Origin: Oscillospiraceae bacterium | Lineage (GTDB): Bacteria > Bacillota > Clostridia > Oscillospirales > CAG-272 | Reading direction: 5' to 3' | Length of the DNA stretch: 64,000 nt | Assembly: GCA_015064585.1 (NCBI GenBank) | Contig: SVRY01000008.1 | Coordinates: 1-64,000, forward strand | Part shown: positions 45,350 through 54,310 of the stretch, in pieces | Numbering within the stretch: position 1 is the stretch's first letter | How the letters are laid out: each line of letters opens with the position of its first letter | The notes under the pieces: generated by a model | What the model was told of the DNA's origin: nothing | Seen by the model: the letters and a program-made list of their open reading frames with translations, nothing else | The model's database searches: none | Position numbers and translations under genes: made by a program

Positions 45350-46735
45350 TTACAGTTTGGTTTTGACTGCCTCCAATAGAGTTTCAAAACGCAGTGCTCT
45401 GCTTGCTTTAAATAGTAAAGTGTCATTTGCTTTTGTATCATGCGCAATGATTTGTGCCGCTTTTGTATAGTCATTTGGCAGAACCACAATGTCACTTTCC
45501 GGCATGCCTGCTTGCATGGCTCCTGACTTCATTTCCTGCGCATAGCTACCCATAATAAATAATCGATCCACTCCCTTGCCTGCAGCATCTCTGCCGGCTT
45601 CTTGGTGTAATTGGGAAGCGAAATCTCCCAGTTCACGCATTTCGCCAAGCACTGCCACAGCTCTTCCGCCTAAGCGCTTGGCTATGTCGCACAAAACCCC
45701 CAACGCCGCTTTGACCGATTCAGGTCCTGCATTGTAGCAGTCCTCCATTACGGTTACTTTACCGTGGGTATAGATTTTTTGACGCATTCCGGTTTGACGA
45801 AAATTCATCAACCCTCTGCGTATCTCAAATTCGCCCATACCGAAGCAGGATCCTACTGCATAAGCCAGCGCGGCATTGAATACATTATGCCGTCCCTTGG
45901 TGGGGATCACAATGCTCTCCACCCGCTCGCCGCGAATAGTCAAATCAAAAGCGCTTCCATTTTCACCCTCACGAATATGGGTGATATTCATATCGGCATC
46001 CCGATTGTTTTCGGCAACATAATAGGCATTTCTGACTCCCTGCAAAAGAGGCTCATCACCGTTTAGAATAACAGATCCATCTTCGGGAAGCCCCTCCAGT
46101 ATCTCCAGTTTGGCTTCACAGATTGCTTCTCTGGAACCCAAATTACCGATGTGCATAGTACCGATATTGGTAATCACAGCCACGTCGGGACGCACGATCC
46201 TTGTTAAATAAGCAATCTCTCTTTTATGGTTCATGCCCATTTCATATACGCCTGCCTCATAGGAAGCGTCCGCTTCCAAAAGGCTCATGGGCAGTCCGAT
46301 ATGATTGTTATGATTACCGTCTGTTTTATGCGTACGGAATTTTTCATTCAAAACAGCGTAAATAAATTCCTTGGTGGTGGTCTTTCCCACGCTTCCTGTT
46401 ACTCCCACAACCTTCATGGGCAGATTTTGTCTGTAAGCGGCGGCAAAAGCACCCAATGCCAATAAACTATCGGGCACTATGACCACGCGGTCTTCCCTGC
46501 CCGCGGGTGCTTTTTCGGCAAGAACATAGGCGGCACCGCTTAAAAGCGCGGATTCCACAAATTGATTTCCGTCAAAATTTTCCCCCTTCAAAGCAACAAA
46601 CAGCATTCCGGGGCGCACGTCACGGGAATCGGTGGTGACCGACTCAAAATACTTTCCTTCGGTGTCAGCGGCGATCTTTCCACTCACCGATTCCACTAAA
46701 AATGAAAGAGGAATCTTAGCTGTCCTGCTTGTCAT
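45350..46735 (-). CDS. murF: UDP-MurNAc-tripeptide:D-Ala-D-Ala ligase MurF
   Basis: 461 residues. ATP-binding loop VTGSVGKTTTKEF, then NHNNHIGLP and EMGMNHKREI, and the C-terminal YNAGPESVKAAL and GEMRELG segments. It adds D-Ala-D-Ala to the stem peptide. The ATG overlaps the murE stop (ATGA). Confidence 0.97.
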   Translation of the reverse strand: MTSRTAKIPLSFLVESVSGKIAADTEGKYFESVTTDSRDVRPGMLFVALKGENFDGNQFVESALLSGAAYVLAEKAPAGREDRVVIVPDSLLALGAFAAAYRQNLPMKVVGVTGSVGKTTTKEFIYAVLNEKFRTHKTDGNHNNHIGLPMSLLEADASYEAGVYEMGMNHKREIAYLTRIVRPDVAVITNIGTMHIGNLGSREAICEAKLEILEGLPEDGSVILNGDEPLLQGVRNAYYVAENNRDADMNITHIREGENGSAFDLTIRGERVESIVIPTKGRHNVFNAALAYAVGSCFGMGEFEIRRGLMNFRQTGMRQKIYTHGKVTVMEDCYNAGPESVKAALGVLCDIAKRLGGRAVAVLGEMRELGDFASQLHQEAGRDAAGKGVDRLFIMGSYAQEMKSGAMQAGMPESDIVVLPNDYTKAAQIIAHDTKANDTLLFKASRALRFETLLEAVKTKL

Positions 46736-48216
46736 TGTTCGGTCTCCTTTCCGATCTTTTTTTCATACGCTTCCATAATGATCTTTTTTTCCGAGAAAGG
46801 ACGCTTGCCTTCCTTGGTAATCTCGTAATCTTCATGTCCCTTCCCTGCCACCAATACAATGTCGTCAGTTTGGGCATAATTCACCGCATAGTAAAGGGCT
46901 GTGCGGCGATCGGGAATGACTGTGTATCCGGCTATTGTATTAACGCCTTCCAAAATATCAGCAATGATCTTCATGGGATCTTCAGTGCGGCTGTTATCAC
47001 TGGTAATGATGGTAAAATCCGCTTTGGCAGTGGCAATACTACCCATCACAGGGCGTTTGGTTCGGTCACGGTCGCCGCCACAGCCAAACAAGCACACCAG
47101 ACGCTGATTCTCCTTTCGGCAACTGCGAATGGAATCCAGCACATTGGCAAGGGCATCGGGAGTATGGGCATAGTCAACGATCATCGTCAGATCATCGGTA
47201 GGAAGCGGTACGCGTTCCATCCTGCCCGCCACGCTATTCAGTTCTGCCATGGCTTTTTCAATAGTAACCCCTCCTATTCCCAATTCCTTTGCCGCCGCAA
47301 TGGCGCAAAGGCTGTTGGAAAGGGAGAATTCACCTGCAATATGACAGGTTATATGTATTCTTTCATCTCCTGATACAAAATCGTATTCACTGCCCCGAAT
47401 GCCCTTCATCCGAATATTTTCGGCGTGATAAGGCACTTCGGCATTTTCTTTGGATACGTACACTCTTTTGTTTTGACTTCTTTCAAACATATATGCCCCG
47501 TAGGGAGTATCGTGATTGATAATCGAACAGCCAGCCATGGCAAACAATTTTGCTTTGGCTTGGGCGTAGTTTTCCATGTTTTTGTGATAATCCAAATGTT
47601 CGGGGGTCAAATTGGTAAAAATTGCAACCTCAGGACTGATCCCTGCCAGTTTATCAAAAGCAAGTGCATGAGAGGATGCCTCCATCACGAGATAGGTACA
47701 GCCCGCATCCCGCATTTTTGCGATCAGAGAATACAACTGGGCAGGCAGAGGGGTGGTCATATTGCTTTCCAGCGCCTCTTGCCCGATATAATTGCGAATA
47801 GTACCGATCACACCTACCTTTTCTCCTGCCTCTTCCAAAATAGCTTTCAGCATATAAGTAATACTGGTCTTGCCATTGGTGCCGGTCACTGCCAAAACAC
47901 GCATGGCAGCGGCAGGATCATCATACACATTGCGCCATATCATCGCATCCGCATAGCGGGTATTGGGGGTCACAATATTGACACATCCCCGAGGTAACTG
48001 CAACAAATACTCGGATACGATCACGCTTGCACCCATTTGTGCCGCCTGCAAAGCGTAATCATGGCCGTCGCTGTGCTCTCCCCGCAAACAAATAAACATA
48101 CATCCGTCCACGATCTTACGGCTGTCCGAAACAATATCGGTCACAGTGAGTGCAGACACATTCGGGTCTTCACAGGTATAGGGTATATCGGTTAGCAAAT
48201 CTTTGATTATTTTCAT
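46732..48216 (-). CDS. murE: UDP-MurNAc-L-Ala-D-Glu ligase MurE (third amino acid)
   Basis: 494 residues from ATG 48216, nine bases after GGATGG; two nearby ATGs (48222, 48228) are possible. Motifs: GTNGKTSITYML, TTPLPAQL, EASSHAL, FTNLTPEHLDYH and VDYAHTPDAL. The residue-3 specificity loop reads DNSRTEDP, close to the DNPR of meso-diaminopimelate ligases, with Arg kept and Pro replaced by Ser, so meso-DAP is the likely substrate. Confidence 0.95.
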   Translation of the reverse strand: MKIIKDLLTDIPYTCEDPNVSALTVTDIVSDSRKIVDGCMFICLRGEHSDGHDYALQAAQMGASVIVSEYLLQLPRGCVNIVTPNTRYADAMIWRNVYDDPAAAMRVLAVTGTNGKTSITYMLKAILEEAGEKVGVIGTIRNYIGQEALESNMTTPLPAQLYSLIAKMRDAGCTYLVMEASSHALAFDKLAGISPEVAIFTNLTPEHLDYHKNMENYAQAKAKLFAMAGCSIINHDTPYGAYMFERSQNKRVYVSKENAEVPYHAENIRMKGIRGSEYDFVSGDERIHITCHIAGEFSLSNSLCAIAAAKELGIGGVTIEKAMAELNSVAGRMERVPLPTDDLTMIVDYAHTPDALANVLDSIRSCRKENQRLVCLFGCGGDRDRTKRPVMGSIATAKADFTIITSDNSRTEDPMKIIADILEGVNTIAGYTVIPDRRTALYYAVNYAQTDDIVLVAGKGHEDYEITKEGKRPFSEKKIIMEAYEKKIGKETEQ

Positions 48217-48299
48217 TTTCATTTCCATCCATTTATTTCGATCATACTGCATACCATCCAGTATAATCATTTCAGAAAAAAATGCTGTCGAACAAAATA

Positions 48300-50597
48300 C
48301 TATCCGTTTTGATCTTCGATCTGACCTTGGTCATCTACGTTGTCAAGATGGCGGCATTCAACCACAATGATGGAACCGCGTTTTAAAGTCTCGCCCAAAC
48401 CGCTTTGCGATACCACCACGGCACTGGAACCGGCATCATAATTTACGCTTCCCTCGATCCTTACATTAAAACCGCTTGCCAACAGTTTGGAAACCGCTGC
48501 TGAAATGGTGTTGTTCACCACATTAGGCACCTCAATGGCGCCGTAATCGTAGTCGGGAATGACCATGCTTCCTTCATCATAGGTATAGAGGATTACTTTT
48601 CCGTAATTTTTGTTCAGCTGGGAACCTGCCACGGGGAATTGCATCATAACAGTTTTACCGGTTCCCACAACCTCTACTTTCAAGCCCAGGTTTTCCAGTC
48701 CGGCTTTGGAAACATCCACTTTTTTAGAAACATAATCGGGAAGGGTCACGATCAACTGTTTCAATTCTTCTTCGCTATACTGTCTTTCAACCCCGAGATA
48801 GGAAAGGGTCTGTTCCATAACCTTTCCCACATAGGGAGCAGCTACCACACCACCCGACTTTGTATTACCGCCCGGTTCATCCACAATGATCAGTACCGCC
48901 ACCGAAGGATCGCTGGAAGGTCCGTATGCCACAGTGGAACCTACACGCAAAGTGCTGTCTTCGCTGTCTCGTTTTTCGGAAGTACCTGTTTTAGCCGCAA
49001 TGGGATAGCCTGCTATATAGGCATTTTTCGCCACCCCTTTCACGGTACCTTCTGTTAAAATATCGGTCAGTGTATTACAAACGCTTTGGCTTAAAATTTG
49101 ACGCTTATTGACCTGATCTTCAAAAGAAACAACCACATTTCCTTCATTGTCGGTCAATGCACTGACAATATGAGGAGTCACGATATAACCGCCGTTGGCT
49201 ACTGTAGAAATGGCTGTAATCTGTTGTAAAACAGTGGTTTTAAAGGTCTGTCCAAAAGAAGATGTTGCCAATTCCACCGCATTGAAACGGTCTTTGGCAT
49301 GGTTAATACCGCTTGCTTCACCGGGCAGATCCACACCCGTCTTTTCGGTATATCCGAAATTCACAAAATATTCCCAAAAGGTCTCGGTTCCCAGGCGCGC
49401 TGCCACGTTCATCATGGTGGGGTTGCATGATTGCTGCAGCTGATAGGCAAAGGTATTGCTACCATGGCCTGAGGTTTTATGGCAGTGAATGGTGGTGCCT
49501 GCCACATTGAGTTTGCCGGTACAGGTAAACTCAGTGTCGGCAGTGATCAGATTTTCCTGCAGTCCCATGGCCGCTGTGATGATCTTAAATGTGGATCCGG
49601 GTTCATACGTGTCGGTAATGGTCTTATTTTTCCACATTGAATAGACCAGTTCCCAAAAATACTCGTTGTATTCTTTGCTTCCCTTTTCGTATTCGCAAAG
49701 ATCCATTTTCTCCTTATACTCACCCACAAGTGTGTAAGGATCATTCAAGTCGAAATTTGGGTAGGTCCCCATGGCAAGGATCCCGCCGGTCTTTACATCC
49801 ATAACCACACCGCAAACCTGATTGCCTGCCGCATGCTGTCTGTAGGTTTCTTTCAACTGGTTTTCCAAAATGCCCTGAATGGTCACGTCCAGTGTGGTCA
49901 CCACATTCAATCCGTCCTCCGCATCTATATACTGCTCGTAACGGGTAGGCATATTTTCACTCATGGCGTTTTTAGCACTGATATACAGTCCGTCAGTACC
50001 CGACATTGCTTCATTGTATTGCAGTTCCAGTCCAAACAGACCACCGTCAGTACCCATAACACCGATGCACTGCGCCGCCAAACTCCCATAGGGATAATAA
50101 CGGGTAACCGTTTCCTCCAAATGGATCTGTCTGGAAAAACCATAATCCTCAATGAATTGACGGACCTCATCTGCCTGTTTCTTTTCCACATTCTTGGCAA
50201 TGGTCTCGTCTTTTCGGTTCTTCTTTTGGGTTCTTTCAAAAACATCTTCGTACTTGACAGAAAGGATCCGGGAAAGATTGGTTGCAATCAGTTCCGCTTC
50301 CTCAGTCACTTGATAGTCTTTGCCTCCCTTTTCTTTCGCTTTATCAATATCAAAGGGAGAAATAAAAATTCTGTATGTTGTCGCATTGGCGGCAAGCTGC
50401 ATCATGTTTCTGTCGTATACAGTACCGCGTTGCGCTTTGATAGTCGTCTTTTGAAGCAGATTGTTCAGAACATAATCTCGGTATTCGTCGCCTTTGATGA
50501 CCTGCAGATAAAACAACCGTCCGCAAAGCCCCAATGCCAAAGCAACAAACAATCCCAAAATGATGACAGTTCTGCCAAGCGTATGTGTCTTTTTCAT
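48300..50597 (-). CDS. septal penicillin-binding protein (FtsI/SpoVD type) with PASTA domains
   Basis: 765 residues. One N-terminal helix (about 10-32), a PBP dimerisation domain (KAQRGTVYDRN), then the transpeptidase with active-site EPGSTFKI (Ser-x-x-Lys), QSCNPTM (SxN) and AAKTGTSE (KTG). C-terminal PASTA-like domains begin near LPDYVSKKVDVSKAGLENLG and EVPNVVNNTISAAVSKL. It cross-links septal peptidoglycan with FtsW. FtsI and the sporulation homolog SpoVD have the same layout and cannot be told apart here; position in the division cluster favours a vegetative role. Confidence 0.93.
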   Translation of the reverse strand: MKKTHTLGRTVIILGLFVALALGLCGRLFYLQVIKGDEYRDYVLNNLLQKTTIKAQRGTVYDRNMMQLAANATTYRIFISPFDIDKAKEKGGKDYQVTEEAELIATNLSRILSVKYEDVFERTQKKNRKDETIAKNVEKKQADEVRQFIEDYGFSRQIHLEETVTRYYPYGSLAAQCIGVMGTDGGLFGLELQYNEAMSGTDGLYISAKNAMSENMPTRYEQYIDAEDGLNVVTTLDVTIQGILENQLKETYRQHAAGNQVCGVVMDVKTGGILAMGTYPNFDLNDPYTLVGEYKEKMDLCEYEKGSKEYNEYFWELVYSMWKNKTITDTYEPGSTFKIITAAMGLQENLITADTEFTCTGKLNVAGTTIHCHKTSGHGSNTFAYQLQQSCNPTMMNVAARLGTETFWEYFVNFGYTEKTGVDLPGEASGINHAKDRFNAVELATSSFGQTFKTTVLQQITAISTVANGGYIVTPHIVSALTDNEGNVVVSFEDQVNKRQILSQSVCNTLTDILTEGTVKGVAKNAYIAGYPIAAKTGTSEKRDSEDSTLRVGSTVAYGPSSDPSVAVLIIVDEPGGNTKSGGVVAAPYVGKVMEQTLSYLGVERQYSEEELKQLIVTLPDYVSKKVDVSKAGLENLGLKVEVVGTGKTVMMQFPVAGSQLNKNYGKVILYTYDEGSMVIPDYDYGAIEVPNVVNNTISAAVSKLLASGFNVRIEGSVNYDAGSSAVVVSQSGLGETLKRGSIIVVECRHLDNVDDQGQIEDQNG

Positions 50598-50691
50598 GGC
50601 AATTTGCCTCCTTTCGTCTTTGGTCCGAGAATCAAAATTGAGAGTATCCCCTTAAATTCGGTTATACCCTCCAATTTTGTGTGCTACAAGT

Positions 50692-51501
50692 TTATTCACC
50701 GCCGAAAAAAATATTCCGGTATTCTTTGAAATTGCGAGCCAAAGCGTTCATCACTGTCGCGATCATACCGGTGTCCTCTTCTTCCACCTCGTACTGTTCA
50801 ACGGTCTCGTCTTTATCGTCGGTGATCTCAACCTTGCGCAAATCCTCTTCTTTTACCAGACCCATGGATTCCAGATCCACTTCGGACAGATCGTTTTTCT
50901 TTTCCAGTTCCACCTGTAATTCCTGCTCTTCTCGCTCAAGCTTTGTAAGATGCGCCTGCATATCGGCAATGTCATGGGTATACTCATTGATCTTTACAAA
51001 ATTGATCATCATAAACATAACAAGAACCGTACAAAGAATGGAAAACACGATGGTTGCCAACGGCATAGGCTCTTTGATGCGGCTTTTTCTGGTAGGAATG
51101 TAATGGTCTTTGGAACGCTTCTTATCATCGGTTTTCACAGCGGGCAGATTGCCAAGCGTAAAACCTTTTCCCTGTTCCTCCACCACCTGACGAATGGGCT
51201 GACGCTGCACTGCAGAGCGCTGAGGGGGGATGCTGTTATTCTTGGCAGGGGCGGTCCGGGGGGCACTATTCAAAGAGGGTGCTGCCTTAGCAGGTGCCTT
51301 TACATTTGTTGCAGATGCTTTCGTATTTGCCGCAGGTGCCTGACGCTGGGTATCGCCGGGACGGCGTACCGCAGAGCGAGGTGCTTGACTTCTTACCTGA
51401 CCCTGCATACGGGAGGCTTGTGCGCCGCCTTGAGATGCGGGATTTTGGGTATTGATTTTCTTAGCTGTCCCGTTCTCAATCGGTCTGTTTGCATTTTCCA
51501 T
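50692..51501 (-). CDS. ftsL: FtsL-like divisome protein with long N-terminal tail
   Basis: 269 residues, about twice the usual length. Residues 1 to ~145 are a cytoplasmic, Ala/Gln/Pro/Arg-rich, probably disordered tail (SRMQGQVRSQAPRSAVRRPGD). One membrane helix follows (about 147-169), then a coiled coil (about 172-204, heptads rich in Leu and Glu) and an acidic tail. Assignment to FtsL rests on topology and on its place between rsmH and the PBP gene, since FtsL sequences are poorly conserved. GGGAGGATACC ribosome site. Confidence 0.75.
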   Translation of the reverse strand: MENANRPIENGTAKKINTQNPASQGGAQASRMQGQVRSQAPRSAVRRPGDTQRQAPAANTKASATNVKAPAKAAPSLNSAPRTAPAKNNSIPPQRSAVQRQPIRQVVEEQGKGFTLGNLPAVKTDDKKRSKDHYIPTRKSRIKEPMPLATIVFSILCTVLVMFMMINFVKINEYTHDIADMQAHLTKLEREEQELQVELEKKNDLSEVDLESMGLVKEEDLRKVEITDDKDETVEQYEVEEEDTGMIATVMNALARNFKEYRNIFFGGE

Positions 51502-51557
51502 GGTATCCTCCCAAATTTTACTTCTTTAATCTTATAGAATCTTTTCTGTTAATATGC

Positions 51558-52499
51558 TTATATTTTTTCCGCCACACGTAATCTGGCACTGCGCGAACGG
51601 GGGTTTTCTTCCAGTTCTTTTTCGCCGGGGGCGATACTCTGAAAGGGCAATCTCACAATGGGTTTTCTGCCGCATATACATACGGGAAAATCCGGCGGAC
51701 ATGTACAGGTACCGCAAAGCGATCGGAACGTCTGCTTGGTAATGCGGTCTTCCAAAGAGTGGAATGTGATCACTGCCAATCTGCCGCCCGGCTTTAAAAT
51801 CGAGATCAGATCACGCAGAGTGGGCTCAATGGCAGACAATTCTCCGTTTACTTCGATGCGAATGGCTTGAAATGAACGCTTCGCCGGGTGATGTCCGCCT
51901 TCCTTCGCCTTGGCAGGCATGGCGTTTTTGATCAACTGTGCCAACTCCATCGTAGTTTCAATGGGTTTTTCTGCCCTGCGGCGAACGATCATTGACGCAA
52001 TCTTGGGGGCAAATTTTTCTTCCCCATAGGTAAACAGTATCTTTTTCAGTTCCCCTTCGCTGTATGTGTTTACAACTTCGTAAGCAGTCAAAGCCTGCTC
52101 CCGATCCATTCGCATATCGAGCGGTGCATCGTGCATATAGGAGAATCCGCGCTCAGCTGTATCCAACTGATAGGAGGATACACCAAGATCGATGAGCGCG
52201 CCGTCAATGGCGGTAATACCGCGGGATTTCAGCACCGAAACAGCTTCGGTAAAGTTGCTTTTCACCATGGTAACACAATTACCAAAGGGTGATAGCCTAT
52301 TGCCTGCCGCCTTGATGGCATCTTCGTCACGGTCAATGGCAAACAGCTTGCCTTCTTGGTTCAATTTTGAGGCAATGGCAAAGCTGTGTCCGCCGCCGCC
52401 TGCCGTACAATCCACATAAACACCGTTCGGCACAATGGAAAGCGAGTCGATCACTTCATTTTTGAGTACCGAATAATGGGAGAATTCTGTATTTTCCAT
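51558..52499 (-). CDS. rsmH: 16S rRNA (cytosine-1402-N4) methyltransferase RsmH
   Basis: 313 residues. SAM site DCTAGGGGHSFAIA, then DRDEDAI, LIDLGVSSYQLD, ERGFSY and FHSLEDRITK, which define RsmH (MraW). It methylates N4 of C1402 in the 30S decoding centre. Twelve bases after mraZ. Confidence 0.98.
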   Translation of the reverse strand: MENTEFSHYSVLKNEVIDSLSIVPNGVYVDCTAGGGGHSFAIASKLNQEGKLFAIDRDEDAIKAAGNRLSPFGNCVTMVKSNFTEAVSVLKSRGITAIDGALIDLGVSSYQLDTAERGFSYMHDAPLDMRMDREQALTAYEVVNTYSEGELKKILFTYGEEKFAPKIASMIVRRRAEKPIETTMELAQLIKNAMPAKAKEGGHHPAKRSFQAIRIEVNGELSAIEPTLRDLISILKPGGRLAVITFHSLEDRITKQTFRSLCGTCTCPPDFPVCICGRKPIVRLPFQSIAPGEKELEENPRSRSARLRVAEKI

Positions 52500-52511
52500 T
52501 CTGTTCCTCTC

Positions 52512-52931
52512 TCAGAAGCCCAGCTCGATCAACTTATTTGCAATATCGTCCACCTGCATGGATTCCATTTCGCTGCCGTAATTTTCTTCGCTCCATATTT
52601 CGGCGGTCTTACCCATACCGATGAGCTTCACATTTTTTCCAAGCCCCGCATATTCTCTCAGTTCAGGCGCAATCAGCACACGTCCCTGGCTATCAATGGG
52701 GGTCTCCACCGCCGAAGCAAACAAAAAACGTTTGATCTTTCTGGCTTCTATCTGGGGCAAACCGTCAAGTTTGGCATAAAATTCATTCCATGCCTGGATA
52801 GGATATACCGTAATGCAGGGATCTATACCTTTTACAAGATAAACCGTATCGCCAAATTCATAACGCATTTTGGCGGGCAGGAACATGCGTCCCTTGGCAT
52901 CTATGCCGTGACTATGTGTGCCGATCAGCAT
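52512..52931 (-). CDS. mraZ: MraZ transcriptional regulator
   Basis: 139 residues. Two SpoVT/AbrB-like halves, each with the DxKGR-type motif: IDAKGRMFLPAKMR and IDSQGRVLIAPELR. MraZ binds spaced repeats upstream of its own gene and represses the division and cell-wall operon. Such repeats are present at 52971-53000. AAAGGAGG ribosome site. Confidence 0.97.
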   Translation of the reverse strand: MLIGTHSHGIDAKGRMFLPAKMRYEFGDTVYLVKGIDPCITVYPIQAWNEFYAKLDGLPQIEARKIKRFLFASAVETPIDSQGRVLIAPELREYAGLGKNVKLIGMGKTAEIWSEENYGSEMESMQVDDIANKLIELGF

Positions 52932-52970
52932 CTCGGTACCTCCTTTTTCTCGAATTTGGCGTTTTCTCGC

Positions 52971-53000
52971 TCCACTTCGCTACACTTTGCTCCACTTGAC
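52971..53000 (-). promoter_or_regulatory. three MraZ-binding repeats
   Basis: On the plus strand TCCACTTCGC, TACACTTTGC and TCCACTTGAC follow one another at exactly 10-base steps; on the minus strand these read as AAGTGGAG-type boxes. The spacing and the GTGGAG-like core fit known MraZ boxes. They overlap the expected transcription start. Confidence 0.85.
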
Positions 53001-53003
53001 TGT

Positions 53004-53032
53004 ATTATAAAGTATCATTTTTTTAATTTCAA
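53004..53032 (-). promoter_or_regulatory. sigma-A promoter of the mraZ-to-ftsQ operon
   Basis: Minus strand: TTGAAA (53032-53027), 17-base spacer, TATAAT (53009-53004). It lies directly upstream of the MraZ boxes and is the only clear promoter found for the ten-gene cluster. Confidence 0.88.
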
Positions 53033-53071
53033 GACGATCTTTCCGCATTTGAAGGGGTTTGGAGCAAAAAA

Positions 53072-53105
53072 AAGAAAAAAGCCTGTTCACAAAAAACAGG
53101 CTTTT
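53072..53105 (-). terminator. Rho-independent terminator downstream of coaD
   Basis: Stem AAAAGCCTGT / ACAGGCTTTT (53077-53086, 53096-53105), followed on the minus strand by a T-rich run. It lies ~100 bases after the coaD stop and shields the mraZ promoter. Confidence 0.8.
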
Positions 53106-53202
53106 GTCATTCGATTTTATTTGTCAGAACATTTGTTTGCTACATACTATTTTAGGATTTGCTGTCATTTTATGGCATTTTATAGGGTTTTGATAAAACA
53201 GT

Positions 53203-53682
53203 CTATAAACGCTGTAATAACATGTTTAAAAATGGTTTTTCCACACCTTTTGGCAGTAATTCACTGATACTTTTCCCCTCTATCAACCGATCCTTCACAA
53301 GAGAGGAACTGACCGAAAGCAGATCCGGATCTGCTTCCAGCAACAGTGTTTTCACGCCGCCGTGTTCGTAATTGAACGCCGCCGCCGCATATTCAACCGC
53401 CGCATCCTCGTTGTTCCGAACACCTTTTACTATCAAATCAATACCATGCGCATTACAAAAAGCATACAGCATCCCGCTGTCGCTTGCAACGGTTACATTC
53501 GCAAGATCCTTACATGCTGCCGAAAGCAGTTCCCTCTTTTCATCAAGCGAAAGAAGGTACTCTTTATCCGGGTTTACAAAAGCGCAAACAGTAACCTTTT
53601 GAAACATTTTTGCCGCACGACTGATAATATCCATATGTCCCTTGGTAACAGGATCAAAACTGCCTGCCACCAATGCGTGCAT
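53203..53682 (-). CDS. coaD: phosphopantetheine adenylyltransferase
   Basis: 159 residues from ATG 53682, beginning MHALVAGSFDPVTKGHMDII, the standard CoaD opening with the (T/H)xGH motif. It transfers AMP to 4'-phosphopantetheine in CoA synthesis. Later motifs: KGVRNNEDAAVEYAAAAFNY (RN...E), and SSSLVKDRL. An in-frame ATG at 53733 would add 17 non-conserved residues and overlap rsmD. Confidence 0.95.
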   Translation of the reverse strand: MHALVAGSFDPVTKGHMDIISRAAKMFQKVTVCAFVNPDKEYLLSLDEKRELLSAACKDLANVTVASDSGMLYAFCNAHGIDLIVKGVRNNEDAAVEYAAAAFNYEHGGVKTLLLEADPDLLSVSSSLVKDRLIEGKSISELLPKGVEKPFLNMLLQRL

Positions 53683-53722
53683 TTTTCCGCTGCACTCTTC
53701 TTCCAAAACCAAGTATGAAGGT

Positions 53723-54286
53723 TTATTCCGCATCCTCTTCGCCGCCTTCTTTGACAAGGACCGTAATATAGACCCTTCCGTATCTTGCATGACGGCGCAA
53801 CGAATAGCCCGCGACCTCAATGGGGGTTGGATCGTCGCTTTCGCAGATTACAATTCCCTTCTCGCGGATCATTTCGGCCTCCTCCAGTTTTTCCACTGTC
53901 TCATGCAACACCTTCATGGCGTAAGGGGGATCCAAAAATACAATGTCAAATTGCATTCTGCCCTTGTTTCCGCGGATAAACGAGCGAAAATCGCTGTTCA
54001 ACACCACCGATTTTTCAAACAATCCTGTATGCTTTGCGTTTTTCTTAATAATTTGCACCGCTTCGGGATTGTTATCCACAAACGTTGCTTTTGCTGCCCC
54101 TCTGGAGAGTGCCTCCAAGCCCATCTGTCCGCTGCCGCCGAACAGATCCAGCACCTGTCTGCCTTCCAGTTCGAATTGGATCATGCTGAAAACAGCTTCC
54201 TTCACTCTTTCTGCCGTAGGTCTGGTATCGATTCCATCCAGAGTTTCCAGTTTTGCGCCTCTGGCGTTTCCTGTAATAATTCTCAT
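53723..54286 (-). CDS. rsmD: 16S rRNA (guanine-966-N2) methyltransferase RsmD
   Basis: 187 residues. RIITGNARGAKL opening, TRPTAERVKEAVF, SAM site VLDLFGGSGQMGLEAL and catalytic DPPY in IVFLDPPYAM. It methylates G966 of 16S rRNA. rsmD-coaD is a common pair. It follows uvrC by 24 bases. Confidence 0.97.
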   Translation of the reverse strand: MRIITGNARGAKLETLDGIDTRPTAERVKEAVFSMIQFELEGRQVLDLFGGSGQMGLEALSRGAAKATFVDNNPEAVQIIKKNAKHTGLFEKSVVLNSDFRSFIRGNKGRMQFDIVFLDPPYAMKVLHETVEKLEEAEMIREKGIVICESDDPTPIEVAGYSLRRHARYGRVYITVLVKEGGEEDAE

Positions 54287-54310
54287 TTACTAATACCTCT
54301 ATACTTCTTT

